Origin: Dama dama
Lineage: Eukaryota; Chordata; Mammalia; Artiodactyla; Cervidae
Length of the DNA stretch: 64,000 nt
Direction of reading: 5' to 3'
NCBI RefSeq assembly: GCF_033118175.1
Contig: NC_083696.1
Coordinates: 40,347,001 to 40,411,000 of the forward strand
Numbering within the stretch: the first letter of the stretch is position 1; the number at the start of each line of letters is the position of its first letter. Shown here one piece after another: positions 30,620 to 41,362 of this stretch. The notes beneath the pieces are model-generated. The model had not been told where the DNA came from. It did no database searches and saw nothing but the letters and a program-made list of their open reading frames with translations. The translations under genes and the position numbers were made by a program.

Positions 30620-31515
30620 AGTGGCGACGTGGTCACCTCCTGCCTTCGGGCCACGGGCATCTCCCCCAACAACTGCAGTCTGACCGGATATCGCCCTGCT
30701 CCCCCTCATCCAGCCCGGCCCCGCCCGTCTCGACCCCCTGCAGCCCTCCGCCAAGCTCAGGAGGAAGGCGAGGAAGGCCTGTTCCTGACACCCGCAGCCT
30801 GGGACAGCCTCCGGGGCTGGGGCTTATCCACGGGGCGGCGGGGAGCAGCGCCAACCAAGAGCCATCCTGACCGGGACCACGGGCGCACAGGTGGTCGGCT
30901 GCTCGTCCCATCCGAGGCGTGGTCCACTCCGAGCCTCACCACCTGCCCGGCTCACCACAGATAACACGGGGCCGTTTTCTTCTTAAGTTACATGTTGGCA
31001 GCATGGGTTAGCAACCCAAGGAGGTCAGGCTGAATCCCACTTCTCCTCCTCTTAGCCTGTTTCCAGTCAACTTGAGTATATAGGCTTCCCTTCCAGTTAA
31101 ATGAACCGCCTCTACCCCCTTCATTCTGTTCTCACGTATAAGTGATGCTGCCACCCACCTTCTGAGCCAGTGAGCTCAGAGACGGTGCTTGTCTTGCCCC
31201 CAGACACCTACACTCCTGTGTCCTCCTATTTTTCAAGATACTATAATTGTATTCTATTTTCACAGACTTTAAAACACAAAGTAATTTAGTGGCATTCCAT
31301 ATCGGGCATCTGGGCCTTTGAACGTAGAGGTCAAAAGAAAAACCAGCCCACCTGTGTAAGTGACTCCTCTGTCTGTCCTTCCGATTCTGTGGGTAATTGA
31401 TTCAACGGTGCTAGAACCAGGGTTCTGGGTGAGGACGATGCTCACCGATCGCCATGTGTCATCATGGACACTTACACATACTTGAAATTCCAAATAAAAG
31501 ATTTATGACCTGCAG
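30620..31515 (+). other. LOXL2: LOXL2 3' untranslated region
   Basis: This stretch runs from the LOXL2 stop codon to just past the AATAAA at 31493. It contains no ORF of note and no SINE. The first 350 bases are GC-rich and the rest is unique-looking. The cleavage site is inferred to lie about 15-20 nt after the signal. Confidence 0.75.
31493..31498 (+). terminator. LOXL2: LOXL2 polyadenylation signal AATAAA
   Basis: A canonical AATAAA lies about 0.87 kb past the stop, followed about 20 nt later by a GT/T-rich element (ggtgtgtttcattt). Confidence 0.75.
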
Positions 31516-32385
31516 GTGTGTTTCATTTGGGCCTCTGCGTGCAGTCCCTAAGCCACAGGCTCCTTTCCCCAGTCGCAGCCAGGGAGCTGCACACCCTCGC
31601 AGGCTCTCTTGTCGGGACGTGGGCTCCGGGCGCCTCCCGTCCAGCACTGGCTACAGGTTGGCGTTTAGTCACTCATTCGTGTCCGACTCTCTGTGACCCC
31701 GTGGACTGTAGCCCACCAGGCTCCTCTGTCCATGGGATTCCCAGGCAAGAATACTGGGGTGGGTTGTCACTGCCTCTTCCAGGGGATCTTCCCGACCCAG
31801 GGATCGAACCTGCACTGCGGGCAAGTTGTTTACCACTGAACCATCACAGGGGCCTCCTTCCGTTCCCACCACAGAGGAGGAGCAGCTGCCGGCGAGAGCA
31901 GCCCTCTAAGGGGATCAGGAAAATCCACAGAAACTCAGCCTTTCTTTGGCTCTTGTCTATTAGGGAAATGTGTCAGGGGCACCATGGTTGTGTGAGGGTC
32001 AGATGGGACATCCAACCTTCAGTCTCAGGAAATTTCCCCAAAGGGCAGCGCCTGGGCTGGTCTCTCAGGGAGGGATGATGAAGCAGATCAGGGCCCCATG
32101 CTCTTCCCCGAGGTGCAGTGAGGGTGGACCCCGAGTCCCCACGGCACAGTGAGTGAACCCCAATCCAGCCAGGCCTGGGACTCCCTCTGTGTCACAGTGG
32201 ACTAAGGCCCAGCAAACCGAGGGGTCCATGATGACCTCAGGGGGCCAGGATCGTCACCAGCTCCACTCAAACCAGAAAGACCAGTGTACTGGGACCCTGT
32301 CCCAGTACAAAGCTGCCCTCCCACCCATTCCTGCGAGGGGAGGGAACTCAAGGCATTTCAGATTTCACCTCGAGGCAAGTGCATG
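31516..32385. other. Intergenic gap between convergent LOXL2 and R3HCC1
   Basis: About 0.87 kb separates the two 3' ends. It holds one reverse Bov-tA; the rest shows no repeat or ORF I can support. Confidence 0.7.
31662..31856 (-). repeat. Bov-tA SINE
   Basis: Gtttagtcactcattcgtgtc ... gggatcgaacctgcactgcg ... ccactgaaccatcacagggg. Confidence 0.88.
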
Positions 32386-32391
32386 TTTATT
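32386..32391 (-). terminator. R3HCC1: R3HCC1 polyadenylation signal AATAAA (reverse strand)
   Basis: Tttatt on the + strand lies about 0.49 kb past the R3HCC1 stop. It is the first canonical signal downstream, so it is the likely one. Confidence 0.65.
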
Positions 32392-32879
32392 TCTGCAGGG
32401 ACCCCTGTGTAACCCACACCACTGGTAACACTAGGGCCAGTACACGGCAGAGGCAGGGGGGGTCTCAGCATGGCCAGTAGCCCAGAGTTGCTCTCGGGGA
32501 GACTGGACACATGTCACACAACAGGTGCAACCTACCCCCACAAACTGGGCAGGCCCTGCTCAAAAATGACTTGGAGGTCCAGCTGGTTTGAGGTCAGTCA
32601 CCTAAAGCGACCCACTTCTTCAGCAGCCCTAGGTCTCCAATGGGAGGCGAACAGCGCCCCCTAGTGTCCTACTGCAGACCATTACATTTTGAAGCAATCA
32701 TGTTAAAATTCTTCCATTTTAATTTTTTTCTCAGCTTCAGAAACTAGACCAAACTAAAGCCCACCATGCCTCACTGCAATGCTCCAAGGATGGCTCAGGG
32801 CTGCTCCGGTGTGTGTAAAGGCTTGTGGTGTTGGGGCCCGAGCTGGGTTGGGGAGCTCAATCCAGGCGGGCTGGGCCTC
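32392..32879 (-). other. R3HCC1: R3HCC1 3' untranslated region (inferred)
   Basis: Unique sequence between the stop codon and the first AATAAA on the - strand, with no ORF. An alternative poly(A) site is possible. Confidence 0.6.
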
Positions 32880-33016
32880 TCAGGGCCTCAGAGCAGCAGG
32901 AGGCTCCACTGCAGGCCGCTCCTTCTTTCTGTGTTGGAGCCCCAGGGCCCGGGCCACCAGCCTCCGGGCCACGGCTGTATTTGTCTGTGGTCTCTCCTTC
33001 GCCAGATGCAGGAGCT
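32880..33016 (-). CDS. R3HCC1: R3HCC1 terminal coding exon 8 (residues 445-489 and stop)
   Basis: The acceptor is ctttcctttcag. It reads LLHLAKERPQTNTAVARRLV, then ARALGLQHRKKERPAV and EPPAALRP, with TGA at 32882-32880. The C-terminal few residues differ from the human ending as remembered; this is not unusual for a tail. Confidence 0.95.
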
Positions 33017-36000
33017 CTGAAAGGAAAGCCCCATGGGGTGGGGACTTGAATTCAAGGCTGTGGCCTCTCCTCCCAGCGACACAGCAGCGTTGAAGGCAGT
33101 TAGAGCCCACCCCTGAGGCCCAGCTGCACCCGGCCTGATGCTGGTGAGAGGGGCCACCGAGGGCTCCTGGCCCCTCATGGGGTCCTGACTCACCCTGCCA
33201 CCTCTCCACGCTCTCCCTGTTTCTCCTTCTGTGGGGGGTGGAGGGTGGTGTTAATCCTGTCCACCTCCCTGCCTTGCAGGGGCCCTTTGAGAGGGCAAGC
33301 AGGCCAGGAAGGGACATCTGGAGCTCTTGGGTCAACAGACAGGATGTTTATCGTCCCTAAGAAGTCTGGGACAATTGATTATCAAGTGTGAAACAGATCG
33401 CCAGTCCAGGTTGGATGCATGAGACAAGTGCTCAGGGCTGGTGCACTGGGATGACCCAGAGGGATGGGGTGGGGAGGGAGGTGGGAGGGGTGATTGGGAT
33501 GGGGAACACATGTAAACCCATGGCTGATTCATGTCAATGTATGGCAAAAACCACTACAGTATTGTAAAGTAATTAGCCTCCAACTAATAAAAATAAATGG
33601 AAAAATAAATAAATACAGAGCAAAAAAAAAAAAAGAAGTCTGGGACAAAGACCGTGTACTCCACAAGAATGTGGATGGCCTCAGCAGGCTTCTCTAGGCC
33701 AGTTCTGCCAGCCAGCCACTGCTCTACAGGCAGGGGAAACTGGCCCCTAAAAGCCCGCTCGTGCTCCCTGGCAGGAGGAGAGGAAAGGGGAGGAGCCAGC
33801 ACTTACGTGGCACCTTCTGTGTGCCTCTCACCACTGCGGGGGCACGGCCGCCAGGCCCTCTCATTCGCTCCAATGCTTATCTCACAGAAAAAGGGGCCGA
33901 CTCACATACACCCAGTGACTTGCTCAAGGCCAGTTTAAGGGCGCGCCAGTCCCAGGGTCACAGCAAAGCCCACGCCCTGTACACCTCACCGCGAAGCATG
34001 GCTTCCTCGGCCAGACACCCAGAAGACCAGGCTTCCCCTCTGCACCCCAACCAGACTCCCAAAGGTGTGAATGGAGGGCAAGCCTGGGACAGGGCAGCTG
34101 GCAGACAGCTCTCCTGATGGGGCCCCTGGGATGGGAGAGGACGACCTCATGGGTCCTTGCAGCCCAGGGGCGAGAAAACAGAGCACTTTAGAGGGAAGTG
34201 AATCAGCCGGCAGAGCCACACTCGAGCAGCCCTCCCACCCAGACCACCGGCTCCCTTACTTGGCCTCTGCAGGGCCTTCAGCTTGGACTGCCTGGCTCCC
34301 TGAGTCAGGGGCCGGATCTTCAGTGTGGAGAAATCCCTGGTCAGGGCCTCGGCAGCTAAGGAAAGAAAGCAGGTCTGGAGCCATCCGCATTTCCTGCTGA
34401 GGCCTCCTCAGGACCCAGGAACACACGTGTCACCCCAAAGCCCAGGCAGCCACTTCTGACACCCATCCAAGCCTCAGGGACAGGACTGCCGCATCAGCTC
34501 ACCGCCCGCCCCCCACCCTCCCCCAGAGCTCACAGGCCTGCACGGGGCTGCCATGCTCCCAGATGGGGGGCCCATGCCCCAGCTTCTACCCTCCTGCCCT
34601 GGGGGGCCGGGATCCACACGGTGAGCCTGTGGTTCTGACATCAGGAGAGGCAGGCCCAGGCCTTTCAAAGCCCAGGAGCTTAAAACAAACACCACCATCA
34701 CCATCACCACCCCGCCCCCACTCAAGATCCTCCCAGGGTGCATGCTCTCACTGCCTCAGGCTGTGCTGGGCCCTGGGGCACTCGGGCCACTTACAGACGC
34801 GGTCACCTCACAGCTGGGAGGGACCTCGGACCCAAACCATCATACAGATGAGGCCAGGACATGAGGGCTGAGCAGGCCTGCCCCCGGCGCCTGGCCAGCT
34901 TGGCAAAGCCCAGAAGGCAGCCATGGCCATGCCGAGCCCACTGCTAATCTCTTCCATGGACCGGGAGGGCCTCCCCTAGGCCCCACCTTTCAGTGGCTCC
35001 CTCTCTGGGGCTGAAGCCCCCACCTGGCCCCAGTCCTCTTGCTGCCCAGACACTGCCCCCCGTCCCTAAAAGCTCAGGCTCTCCTGAAGACTGGGCCCAC
35101 ACCAGCCCTGGGCACTCCCCATCTGTGTTCAGAGCCCGTGGTTGTGAGAAGCCCGGTCAAGGGGGGCCAGGGACTGACTCCTTATAAATACACACAAACT
35201 GTGCAGCGGTGTGGCAGGGGCAGGGCAGGAAAGCGCTGAGAGGGAGGTGCAGCACCAGAATGACGGCCGGGAGACTAGCTGGCCTCCCCAGCCTTGACGA
35301 CGGACGAGAGGCTTCATACCCTTGATCGGACACTGACATCGGGGAACTCAGTCTCCCCATCTGTAAGATGGAGTCATCTCACCTATCTCCCGAGGCTCTA
35401 ATCTAAACGGAATGAGAACACATCTGCACAAACCATAAGAACCTGCCAGTACTTGAATGCTTTTTTTCTTTCCTGGCTGTGCCACATGGCATGTGGGATC
35501 TTAGTTCCCTGACCAGGGATTGAACCCATGCCCTGTGCATTAAAGCCTGGAGTCTTAACCACTCGACTACCAGGGAAGTCCCACCAGTATTTGAATGTTT
35601 TTGATCTCTAAAAATGGCACCATCACATGCTTTCATTTAGGATGTGGAGGTCACCCAAATCTGAAACCTCTGAACTCAAGACGTAAGGATGAAGAGGTGT
35701 GAGCTTCCTGGCCCAGCACCCATTCTGCCCCCATGGACTTCCTGATTAGGTGGCTGGGAGCCACCCTGCCAGTCCATCAGCTTAGAGCAGCCTGCACCCT
35801 GATCTGGGGCATCCTCACCCCAGGAAATGAGGCTCCCTCCCTTCCCAACAGCAGTCAGAGGAGGGGCCAGGCCACTGTGCACCACCTTACCTGAAGCCGG
35901 GCAGGGGAAGATGCCAAGCGCATGCGTGTCATCCACCCACTGGATCTTGAACCCCTTCTCTCTGTGCCGGGGACGAGACAGAATGCCGAGGAGAGCAGAT

Positions 36001-39000
36001 GCAGAAAACCCCTCCTGCTGCAGGAAGCCCTCCCCGCTCCAGGCCTCAAACACTCCAAGCCCAAGACAAGTTCATCTCCTCTAAGAAGGAGACGACCATC
36101 CGGGGCATACTTGCCCTGAAGACCATAACACAACTTCAGACAGACAGGCCCCCAACTCCTAGAACTGAGGAAGTCAGGACTCAAAGCTTGTAGAGCACAA
36201 AGCCAAGGGTGAAGAGGGTCCCTCACAGACGTGGTCACCCCAGGCCAAGGGCATGGGGTTCGAGGCTGGAGACAAAGGGCTTCATGGTGGGGACAGGACT
36301 TGATACGAGCATGTCAGTGAAACTGCCCTGACTTTCTTCCTGCCACTTGGGAAAGCACTCCTGAGTCTGGGGCCTGGGGGAGGAGTTCCTCTGTGGATGA
36401 GGAAGCCTCTAGTGGCCCCGTCTGGCCCAGCCCTCAGGGCTGGACAGCGACGAGCCCCCTGTACTGTCCACCAGGCCAGGCTCAGGGAGGGGAAGGGAGG
36501 CTCTTCAGTAAGGTCGGACAGGGATCCGGATGAAAGGGATGTGTTTAAGGTCTAAGCAGGAAAAGAGAACGGGGACCGGAGCATGGAGAATAAAAAAAGA
36601 AAGCAGAAAAGACTGGATTTGGATCCAAGGAATCTGGGGAGATGGGAGAAGTCTTTTTTTCACTTTTTCTCACTTTTTCTCCCCTCTCCACCAGACTCTG
36701 TCCCAGAGCTGCTCAAGCCCCGTTCATCCCCTAAAGAGCTCCTTTGTGGAGGTGGCCCTCCCTCTGTTAACTCTCCAACTGGGTGGCTGGCCGTGAAGCA
36801 GGGGGAGGCAGTAGCCCCACAGGGTCGTGGCTGGCATGTGGGCATGCAGAGGCCAGGCTGGAGGTCCGCTGCCTGTGCCAGTGGTCTTGGGCCTCCAAAA
36901 AGTGTTCACAACCGAAAAGTCAGCTCTCTTCCTCCTCTGCATAGTCACGGCCAGCAAGCTGAATTGCCCAGGAGCATGGCATCCAGAGCAACCACACCTA
37001 CTTTCTGCCTTTCTTTCGAGGCACTGAAGGAGGGGCAGGCAAGCATCCCCCACACAAAGCAGCGTCCTAGCTCCTCTCCAGAAAGCAAGCACTCTCTCCA
37101 CTCCCTCCCAGACCCAAAGCCTCTCCGGCACTCACTGGAACTCAGAGAAGGTAGCCAGCAGGTCCTCAGTCTTGAGCACCGGCTCAAAGTCATAGATCTC
37201 CACCACGTGTGCAAAATCCTTCTCTCCAGGCAGCTCATCTACAAAGGATGATGTGTCCACGTGGATCTTCTCTACCTGAATCTCCTTCTCGGTCAGGTTG
37301 TTCGTTATCTGGGAGAGATCAGACCCTTTAGTGAGGGGAGCTCGGATACACCGGGCTCTGAGTGAATGCTCTCAAAACCCCACACTGAGAATCCCATAGG
37401 CTTCTGCGTTGACACAGAGGTGAGCAGCCCAGACAGGAATCCTGGGAAGATAGCATTATGGCAGACTGGGCCATGAGATGGAGGAGCGTGAGTTTTAGGG
37501 AAGTCCCCGCTGGGTGACTGACACTAACACACACTGTGTTTCACAGAATCCCCAGAACTCTATGCTGTAGGCCCACTTTACAGATGGGCAAACTCAGTCA
37601 AAAAATTAAGTAATTCTGCCCCAAGTTGCTGTCAGTAAGAGGTGGAGCTAGGCAGGCCCAGGATCTTTCCTTTTCTCATTAACAATGTGATGATGAGCAA
37701 GGCTTTCTGGTGTCTGTCCTTCATCTGTAAAATAGCGATACAGGCTGCCTGCCCTCCCGACTGAGCCGACAAGAGATTTGTAAGACAAAGCTTCAGGCAG
37801 AGAGTAATTTTCATGACCAGAGTCTGCAGTGCATTCTGAAGCACTGTGTTCCCTAGGGAAGTGTGTATTAGCATCTGCTATTTTTTCAGAGGAAGAAACT
37901 GAAACTTAGAAAAGCCAAATAACCTGGTTGAGGTGGGATCCAATCCACACCCCTGACCTCCGATCCTGAGCCTCCTCCCCTCTGAGTACTGGTCTCCTAA
38001 GGGACCGCTATCACGCAACACCCGCAGCACCCCGATACACCTTGACCCTCCGCCCCATCCACCCTCGACCACACCCACCTCACTTCCACCCTCCCTTTTC
38101 CGGGCTTCAGAGCCTCATCACCTCCTGCAGCAGTTCACTGAAGTCGGCCTCGGAGCAGCTGCCTGGCCCCTCCTCTTCCGCCTCTTCCTCTTCCACTTCC
38201 TCCTCCGCTGCCAGGCTCCTCTCCAGCGCAGTCCCATTTCCCTCCTCCAAGTCCAGCGGCAGCCTGGCCTCCGGCTGTGCGGCTGACTCCGGCCTGTCTC
38301 CGGTCCCTGCGTGGCTCTCAGGCCCTGAGGGTTCAGCAGCCAATGGGTCCGGCAGCGACTCTTTCTCACAGCCTTGACCAGGGCCTTTTAGGTCCTCTGT
38401 TGCCTGAGTCACCGACACGGGAAGTTCCTGATCGGCAGTGGGCTTCCCAGCACCAGTATCTCCTGGTTCTTCTGAGAGCCTGCCAGCTGGAGCATCTCCC
38501 TGGAGTTCTGCAGGAGGAGGCGGCGCTCCTTCTTCCTGCCGGCGCAGCACCCGGGGCACATACAAGGCCTGGTCCGGCTTGCGTCCACGATGCCACCGGC
38601 CGGCCCTCGCCCCTCGGGGACCAGCAGCCGCTCCCTGGCTTGCGGTGGGCCGAGGACCTCGGTACTTGCTAGGGTGGGAGGCAGGAGGGCGACAGGAGCC
38701 AGAGAATCCGTCTGAACTGGGTAACCTGGAGCAGGAGCAGGCACTGATCAGAGGGGTGCTTGAGCCCGAGGAGAATAGTTTATTGGAGTTATCTGCCATT
38801 CAGGCCTGAGGCTCTTGAGTCAGCCTCAGGCAAAAACCAAAGCCACAGTGACCCTGGAAAACAACTTAATGAGGCCATCAGAGGGGAGGCTGGATGCCCT
38901 GAATAAGCATAAACCAGTCAACTCTTCCTCCAGTGTTATAAACCGACTATGAGACGGCTGAGTACACTTGCTACAGGGTGTGGTGAGCAGCTAGCATTCA

Positions 39001-41362
39001 GAAGCTATGTTATTAGAAAAGTATGTGACTTTAAGTCTGTGAGTCTGTTTTGTAAGTAAGTTCATTTGTATCATTTCTTTTTAGATTCCACAGATAAGGG
39101 ATATCAAAGGGATATCATATGATATTTCTCCTTCTCTGACTTACTTCACTCTGTAGGACAATCTGTGTGTGTGTGTTAGTAGCTCAGCTGTGACTGACTC
39201 TTTGTAACCCCATGGACTGTGGCCCACCAGGCTCCTCTGTCCATGGGATTTTCCAGGCAAGAATACTGGAGTGGGTTGCCGTTTCCTACTCCAGGGGATC
39301 TTCCCGACTCAAGGCTCGAACCCAATTCTCTTGTATTGCAGACAGATCATTCCCACTCTTTGCGACCCCCTCCCATTATCAGCCATTCAAAACAATGAAA
39401 CAATGTCACTTGCAGTAACAGGGATGATAATCTCTAGGTCCATCCATGTCGCTGCATGTGGCATTATTTCATTCTTTTGAATGGCTGATAATCGGATGGG
39501 GTCCGAGATGACTGAAGGGACTTAGCACACATATACACACACACAATGGGATGAGCGGAAGGGATAGTTAGGAAGCTTGGAATGGACATGTACACACTGC
39601 TGTATTTTAAATGGGTAACCAACAAGGACCTACTGTATAGCATGCGACACTTTACTCACTGTTATGTGTTAGCCTGGATGGGAGGGGAGTTTAGGGGAGA
39701 ATGGATACATGTATATGTGTGGTTGAGTCCCTTTGCTGTCCACCTGAAACTATCACAACATTGTTAATTGGCTGCACCCAAACACAAAATAAAAAGTTTA
39801 AAACAGATAAAAAAAAAAAAGAGAGAAAAGTATGTAACTTTAAAGGCTAGGATTATAGACATTATGATAAGATCCTTCGAGATGTACAGGGAGACAGGTG
39901 AGTGAACTGCTAGATGAGCTCTCACAATCCATGGCCTCTGCAGGGCCCAAGCTCCCTGAGGGCAATGCTGAGTGGACATCCCCACTGTTTAAACAGCTCT
40001 CTCTCTTTTGGCCCAACGTGCATAAACTGAATTTGCTAAAGGACCTCCACCAACAATGCACCTCTGCTCCCCTGCTGAGCAGAAGGCAGCACTGCCTGTA
40101 AGCAACTGAGGCTGGGGAGAGGGGAGGTCACCCAGCCCTGATCCCCTCCCAGAGGCTGACCAGCTCACCAGACCACCCCTTGGGAGAACCAACGAGGGGC
40201 CTCCCAGACGGCAGATACACACCTGATGTCCAGGTGACAGATGACTGTCCTCCTCCTCCAGCCCTCTCCAACAGAGAAGCTGCTCAAAAGGTCAAAATTC
40301 TCTGCTGTCCTGTGGATCAGGTACCGGAGCCGACTGGAGAGTGGGGGAAAGAGGAGGACCCTGGGGAGGGATGGGAAGGAGAGCAGAGCAGGAGCTCCAG
40401 GAGCAGCCCCCAGGCCTGACCCCCACGGAGTCCACTCCTGGTTTAATGAGGGCTTGAACCTAGGCTCGCTCTGTCCCCTGAGGTCCCAGGCTGACCGCAG
40501 TGGACCTGCCCATAGAGGGTACGATGGGGACCTACTGGCACCATCCTCCTTCCAGGGGCAGGCTGTTCCATCTCAGGTGATGCTAGCTGTTACCCAGGAA
40601 AGATGCAGCGGGGAGAGACCTGACCGCAGATTATTAAACCTCAAGGCCAGGATCAGAGCCAGCTGCGAGCCCAGTTACTTTAGATGCACCACTGGGCAAA
40701 AAGGGGCAAGGAGGCTAGGGGCGAACACTGCCCTTCCCAGCGGCAGAGCGGGCGCCACCCTCACTCCGGCTTACTTTGACAGCTGCTTCTGCAGCAGGAA
40801 GCGGTCCAGCTCCTCCTGGATGCGCTGCACGAAGTCATTCTCGGCTGCGGAGAGGAAGACGCCGTCCAAGCAGAGAAGGGCCAGGGTGACAGGTGGGAGA
40901 GCCTGCGGGGCAACCGACACCGCCGCGATCAGAGCGCAGAACCCGGGCCCTCCCACGACCGAGGACACGGTCTCTCCTCTGATCGGAGACCGGCCGGGCT
41001 TCGAGGAGGGTAAGGGTCGTGCCCAGGGTCCCCGGCAGGGCCTTGGTGGGGCAGGGAGGGGTCTCCTGGCCCCCGATGGGGTCGCTCTCGCCGTCCTCAG
41101 GTCCGCGCCCTGCTGCCTCGGGCCGGATCCGCGGGCGCGATTGATCCTTCCCGGCCGGAAGCGAGAGACCCGGAAGGAGCACGAGTCTGACCGTGAGCGA
41201 TCGGGGAGACCTGCCCCCAGGTCCGCCCGCCGCACTCACCGCGGCAGCCCCGCGCGTAGCCGCCGCAGCTCTAGGGTCCCCAGAAGCCTGCGCGCCCCTG
41301 AACCCCACAACCACCCGGGCCTCGCGGAGCTGCAGCGCCACCGCGCGGCCCGGCGGAGGCAT
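32880..41362 (-). CDS. R3HCC1: R3HCC1, R3H domain and coiled-coil containing protein 1 (complete CDS, eight coding exons)
   Basis: Complement of the join 41362-41240, 40902-40775, 40360-40223, 38725-38122, 37308-37136, 35961-35891, 34355-34260, 33016-32880: 1470 nt, 489 codons plus TGA, every junction GT-AG and in phase. The R3H domain (about residues 55-130, with RxxxH at R96-H100) is a putative single-stranded nucleic acid binder. The middle exon is Pro/Gly-rich and ends in a Glu-rich acidic tract (about 300-331). Residues about 350-450 (FAHVVEIYDFEP ... IQWVDDTHALGIFP) look like an RRM-type fold. A basic tail (VARRLVARALGLQHRKKER) follows. Exact function is not established. The start is ATG 41362 because the human-type start position (40884) reads CTG here and the upstream exon splices in frame. 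Identification rests on remembered human R3HCC1 sequence and is strong; the N-terminal 47 residues are inference. Confidence 0.93.
33017..34259 (-). other. R3HCC1: R3HCC1 last intron with an L1 insertion
   Basis: A GT-AG intron of 1.24 kb. A short L1 3' end with TSD occupies 33359-33648; the rest is unique. Confidence 0.88.
33375..33632 (+). mobile_element. L1 3' end, 5'-truncated, with 16-bp target-site duplication
   Basis: The bovine L1 3'UTR (from ttgattatcaagtgtgaaac through aataaaaataaatggaaaaa) ends in an A-run. Aagaagtctgggacaa occurs perfectly at 33359-33374 and 33633-33648. Antisense to R3HCC1. Confidence 0.93.
34260..34355 (-). CDS. R3HCC1: R3HCC1 coding exon 7 (residues 413-445)
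   Basis: The acceptor is ttctttccttag and the donor is CCAA|gtaagg. The exon is 96 nt. It reads AAEALTRDFSTLKIRPLTQG, then ARQSKLKALQRPK. Confidence 0.95.
34356..35890 (-). other. R3HCC1: R3HCC1 intron with one CHR SINE
   Basis: A GT-AG intron of 1.54 kb. It holds a CHR-type SINE at 35460-35583 and a short MIR-like tract near 35340-35400; otherwise unique. Confidence 0.85.
35460..35583 (-). repeat. CHR-type SINE with target-site duplication
   Basis: A reverse copy flanked by ccagtacttgaatg (35446-35459) and ccagtatttgaatg (35584-35597). Confidence 0.88.
35891..35961 (-). CDS. R3HCC1: R3HCC1 coding exon 6: RRM-like region, core (residues 389-413)
   Basis: The acceptor is ccccggcacag and the donor is TCAG|gtaagg. 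The exon is 71 nt. It reads EKGFKIQWVDDTHALGIFPC PAS. Confidence 0.95.
35962..37135 (-). other. R3HCC1: R3HCC1 intron, unique sequence
   Basis: A GT-AG intron of 1.17 kb with no recognised repeat or exon. Confidence 0.85.
37136..37308 (-). CDS. R3HCC1: R3HCC1 coding exon 5: RRM-like region, first part (residues 332-389)
   Basis: The acceptor is ctctcccag and the donor is TTCCA|gtgag. It reads ITNNLTEKEIQVEKIHVDTS..., then SFVDELPGEKDFAHVVEIYD and FEPVLKTEDLLATFSEF. Confidence 0.95.
37309..38121 (-). other. R3HCC1: R3HCC1 intron with a MIR-like stretch
   Basis: A GT-AG intron of 0.81 kb. 37540-37780 contains MIR-like 'cttcatctgtaaaatagcgat' text; the rest is unique. Confidence 0.8.
38122..38725 (-). 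CDS. R3HCC1: R3HCC1 coding exon 4: low-complexity linker and acidic tract (residues 130-331)
   Basis: The acceptor is tgctccag and the donor is GAG|gtgatg. The exon is 604 nt. It reads LPSSDGFSGSCRPPAS..., the conserved KPDQALYVPRVLRRQEEG stretch, then a Glu-rich run before GSCSEADFSELLQE. It is likely disordered apart from the conserved patch and the acidic/coiled-coil end. Confidence 0.95.
39034..39823 (+). mobile_element. L1 3' end with 5' inversion (twin priming) and nested Bov-tA
   Basis: The left part (to about 39500) is L1 sequence in reverse (gtatcatttctttttagattc, ggtccatccatgtcgctgca). The right part (about 39540-39823) is the forward L1 3' end with an A-tail. Agaaaagtatgt(g/a)acttta lies at 39015-39033 and 39824-39842 as the target-site duplication. 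A reverse Bov-tA interrupts the left part. Confidence 0.85.
39163..39355 (-). repeat. Bov-tA SINE nested in L1
   Basis: Tgtgtgttagtagctcagctg ... ggctcgaacccaattctct. A reverse copy preceded by a short (gt)n. Confidence 0.85.
40223..40360 (-). CDS. R3HCC1: R3HCC1 coding exon 3: R3H motif (residues 84-130)
   Basis: The acceptor is cctccccag and the donor is CAG|gtgtgt. The exon is 138 nt. It reads VLLFPPLSSRLRYLIHRTAE... with the RxxxH signature of R3H domains, then NFDLLSSFSVGEGW and RRRTVICHLDIR. The stretch is highly conserved. Confidence 0.95.
40361..40774 (-). other. R3HCC1: R3HCC1 intron, unique sequence
   Basis: A GT-AG intron of 0.41 kb with no repeat seen. Confidence 0.88.
40775..40902 (-). 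CDS. R3HCC1: R3HCC1 coding exon 2: start of the R3H region (residues 42-84)
   Basis: The acceptor is ttgccccgcag|GCT and the donor is AA|gtaag. It reads ALPPVT, then LALLCLDGVFLSAAENDFVQ and RIQEELDRFLLQKQLSK. The first Leu of LALLCLDG is CTG (40884-40882), where the human protein as remembered has its start Met. Confidence 0.93.

Larger units (their letters stand above)
38726..40222 (-). other. R3HCC1: R3HCC1 intron with a rearranged L1
   Basis: A GT-AG intron of 1.5 kb. More than half is the twin-primed L1 at 39034-39823. Confidence 0.88.
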
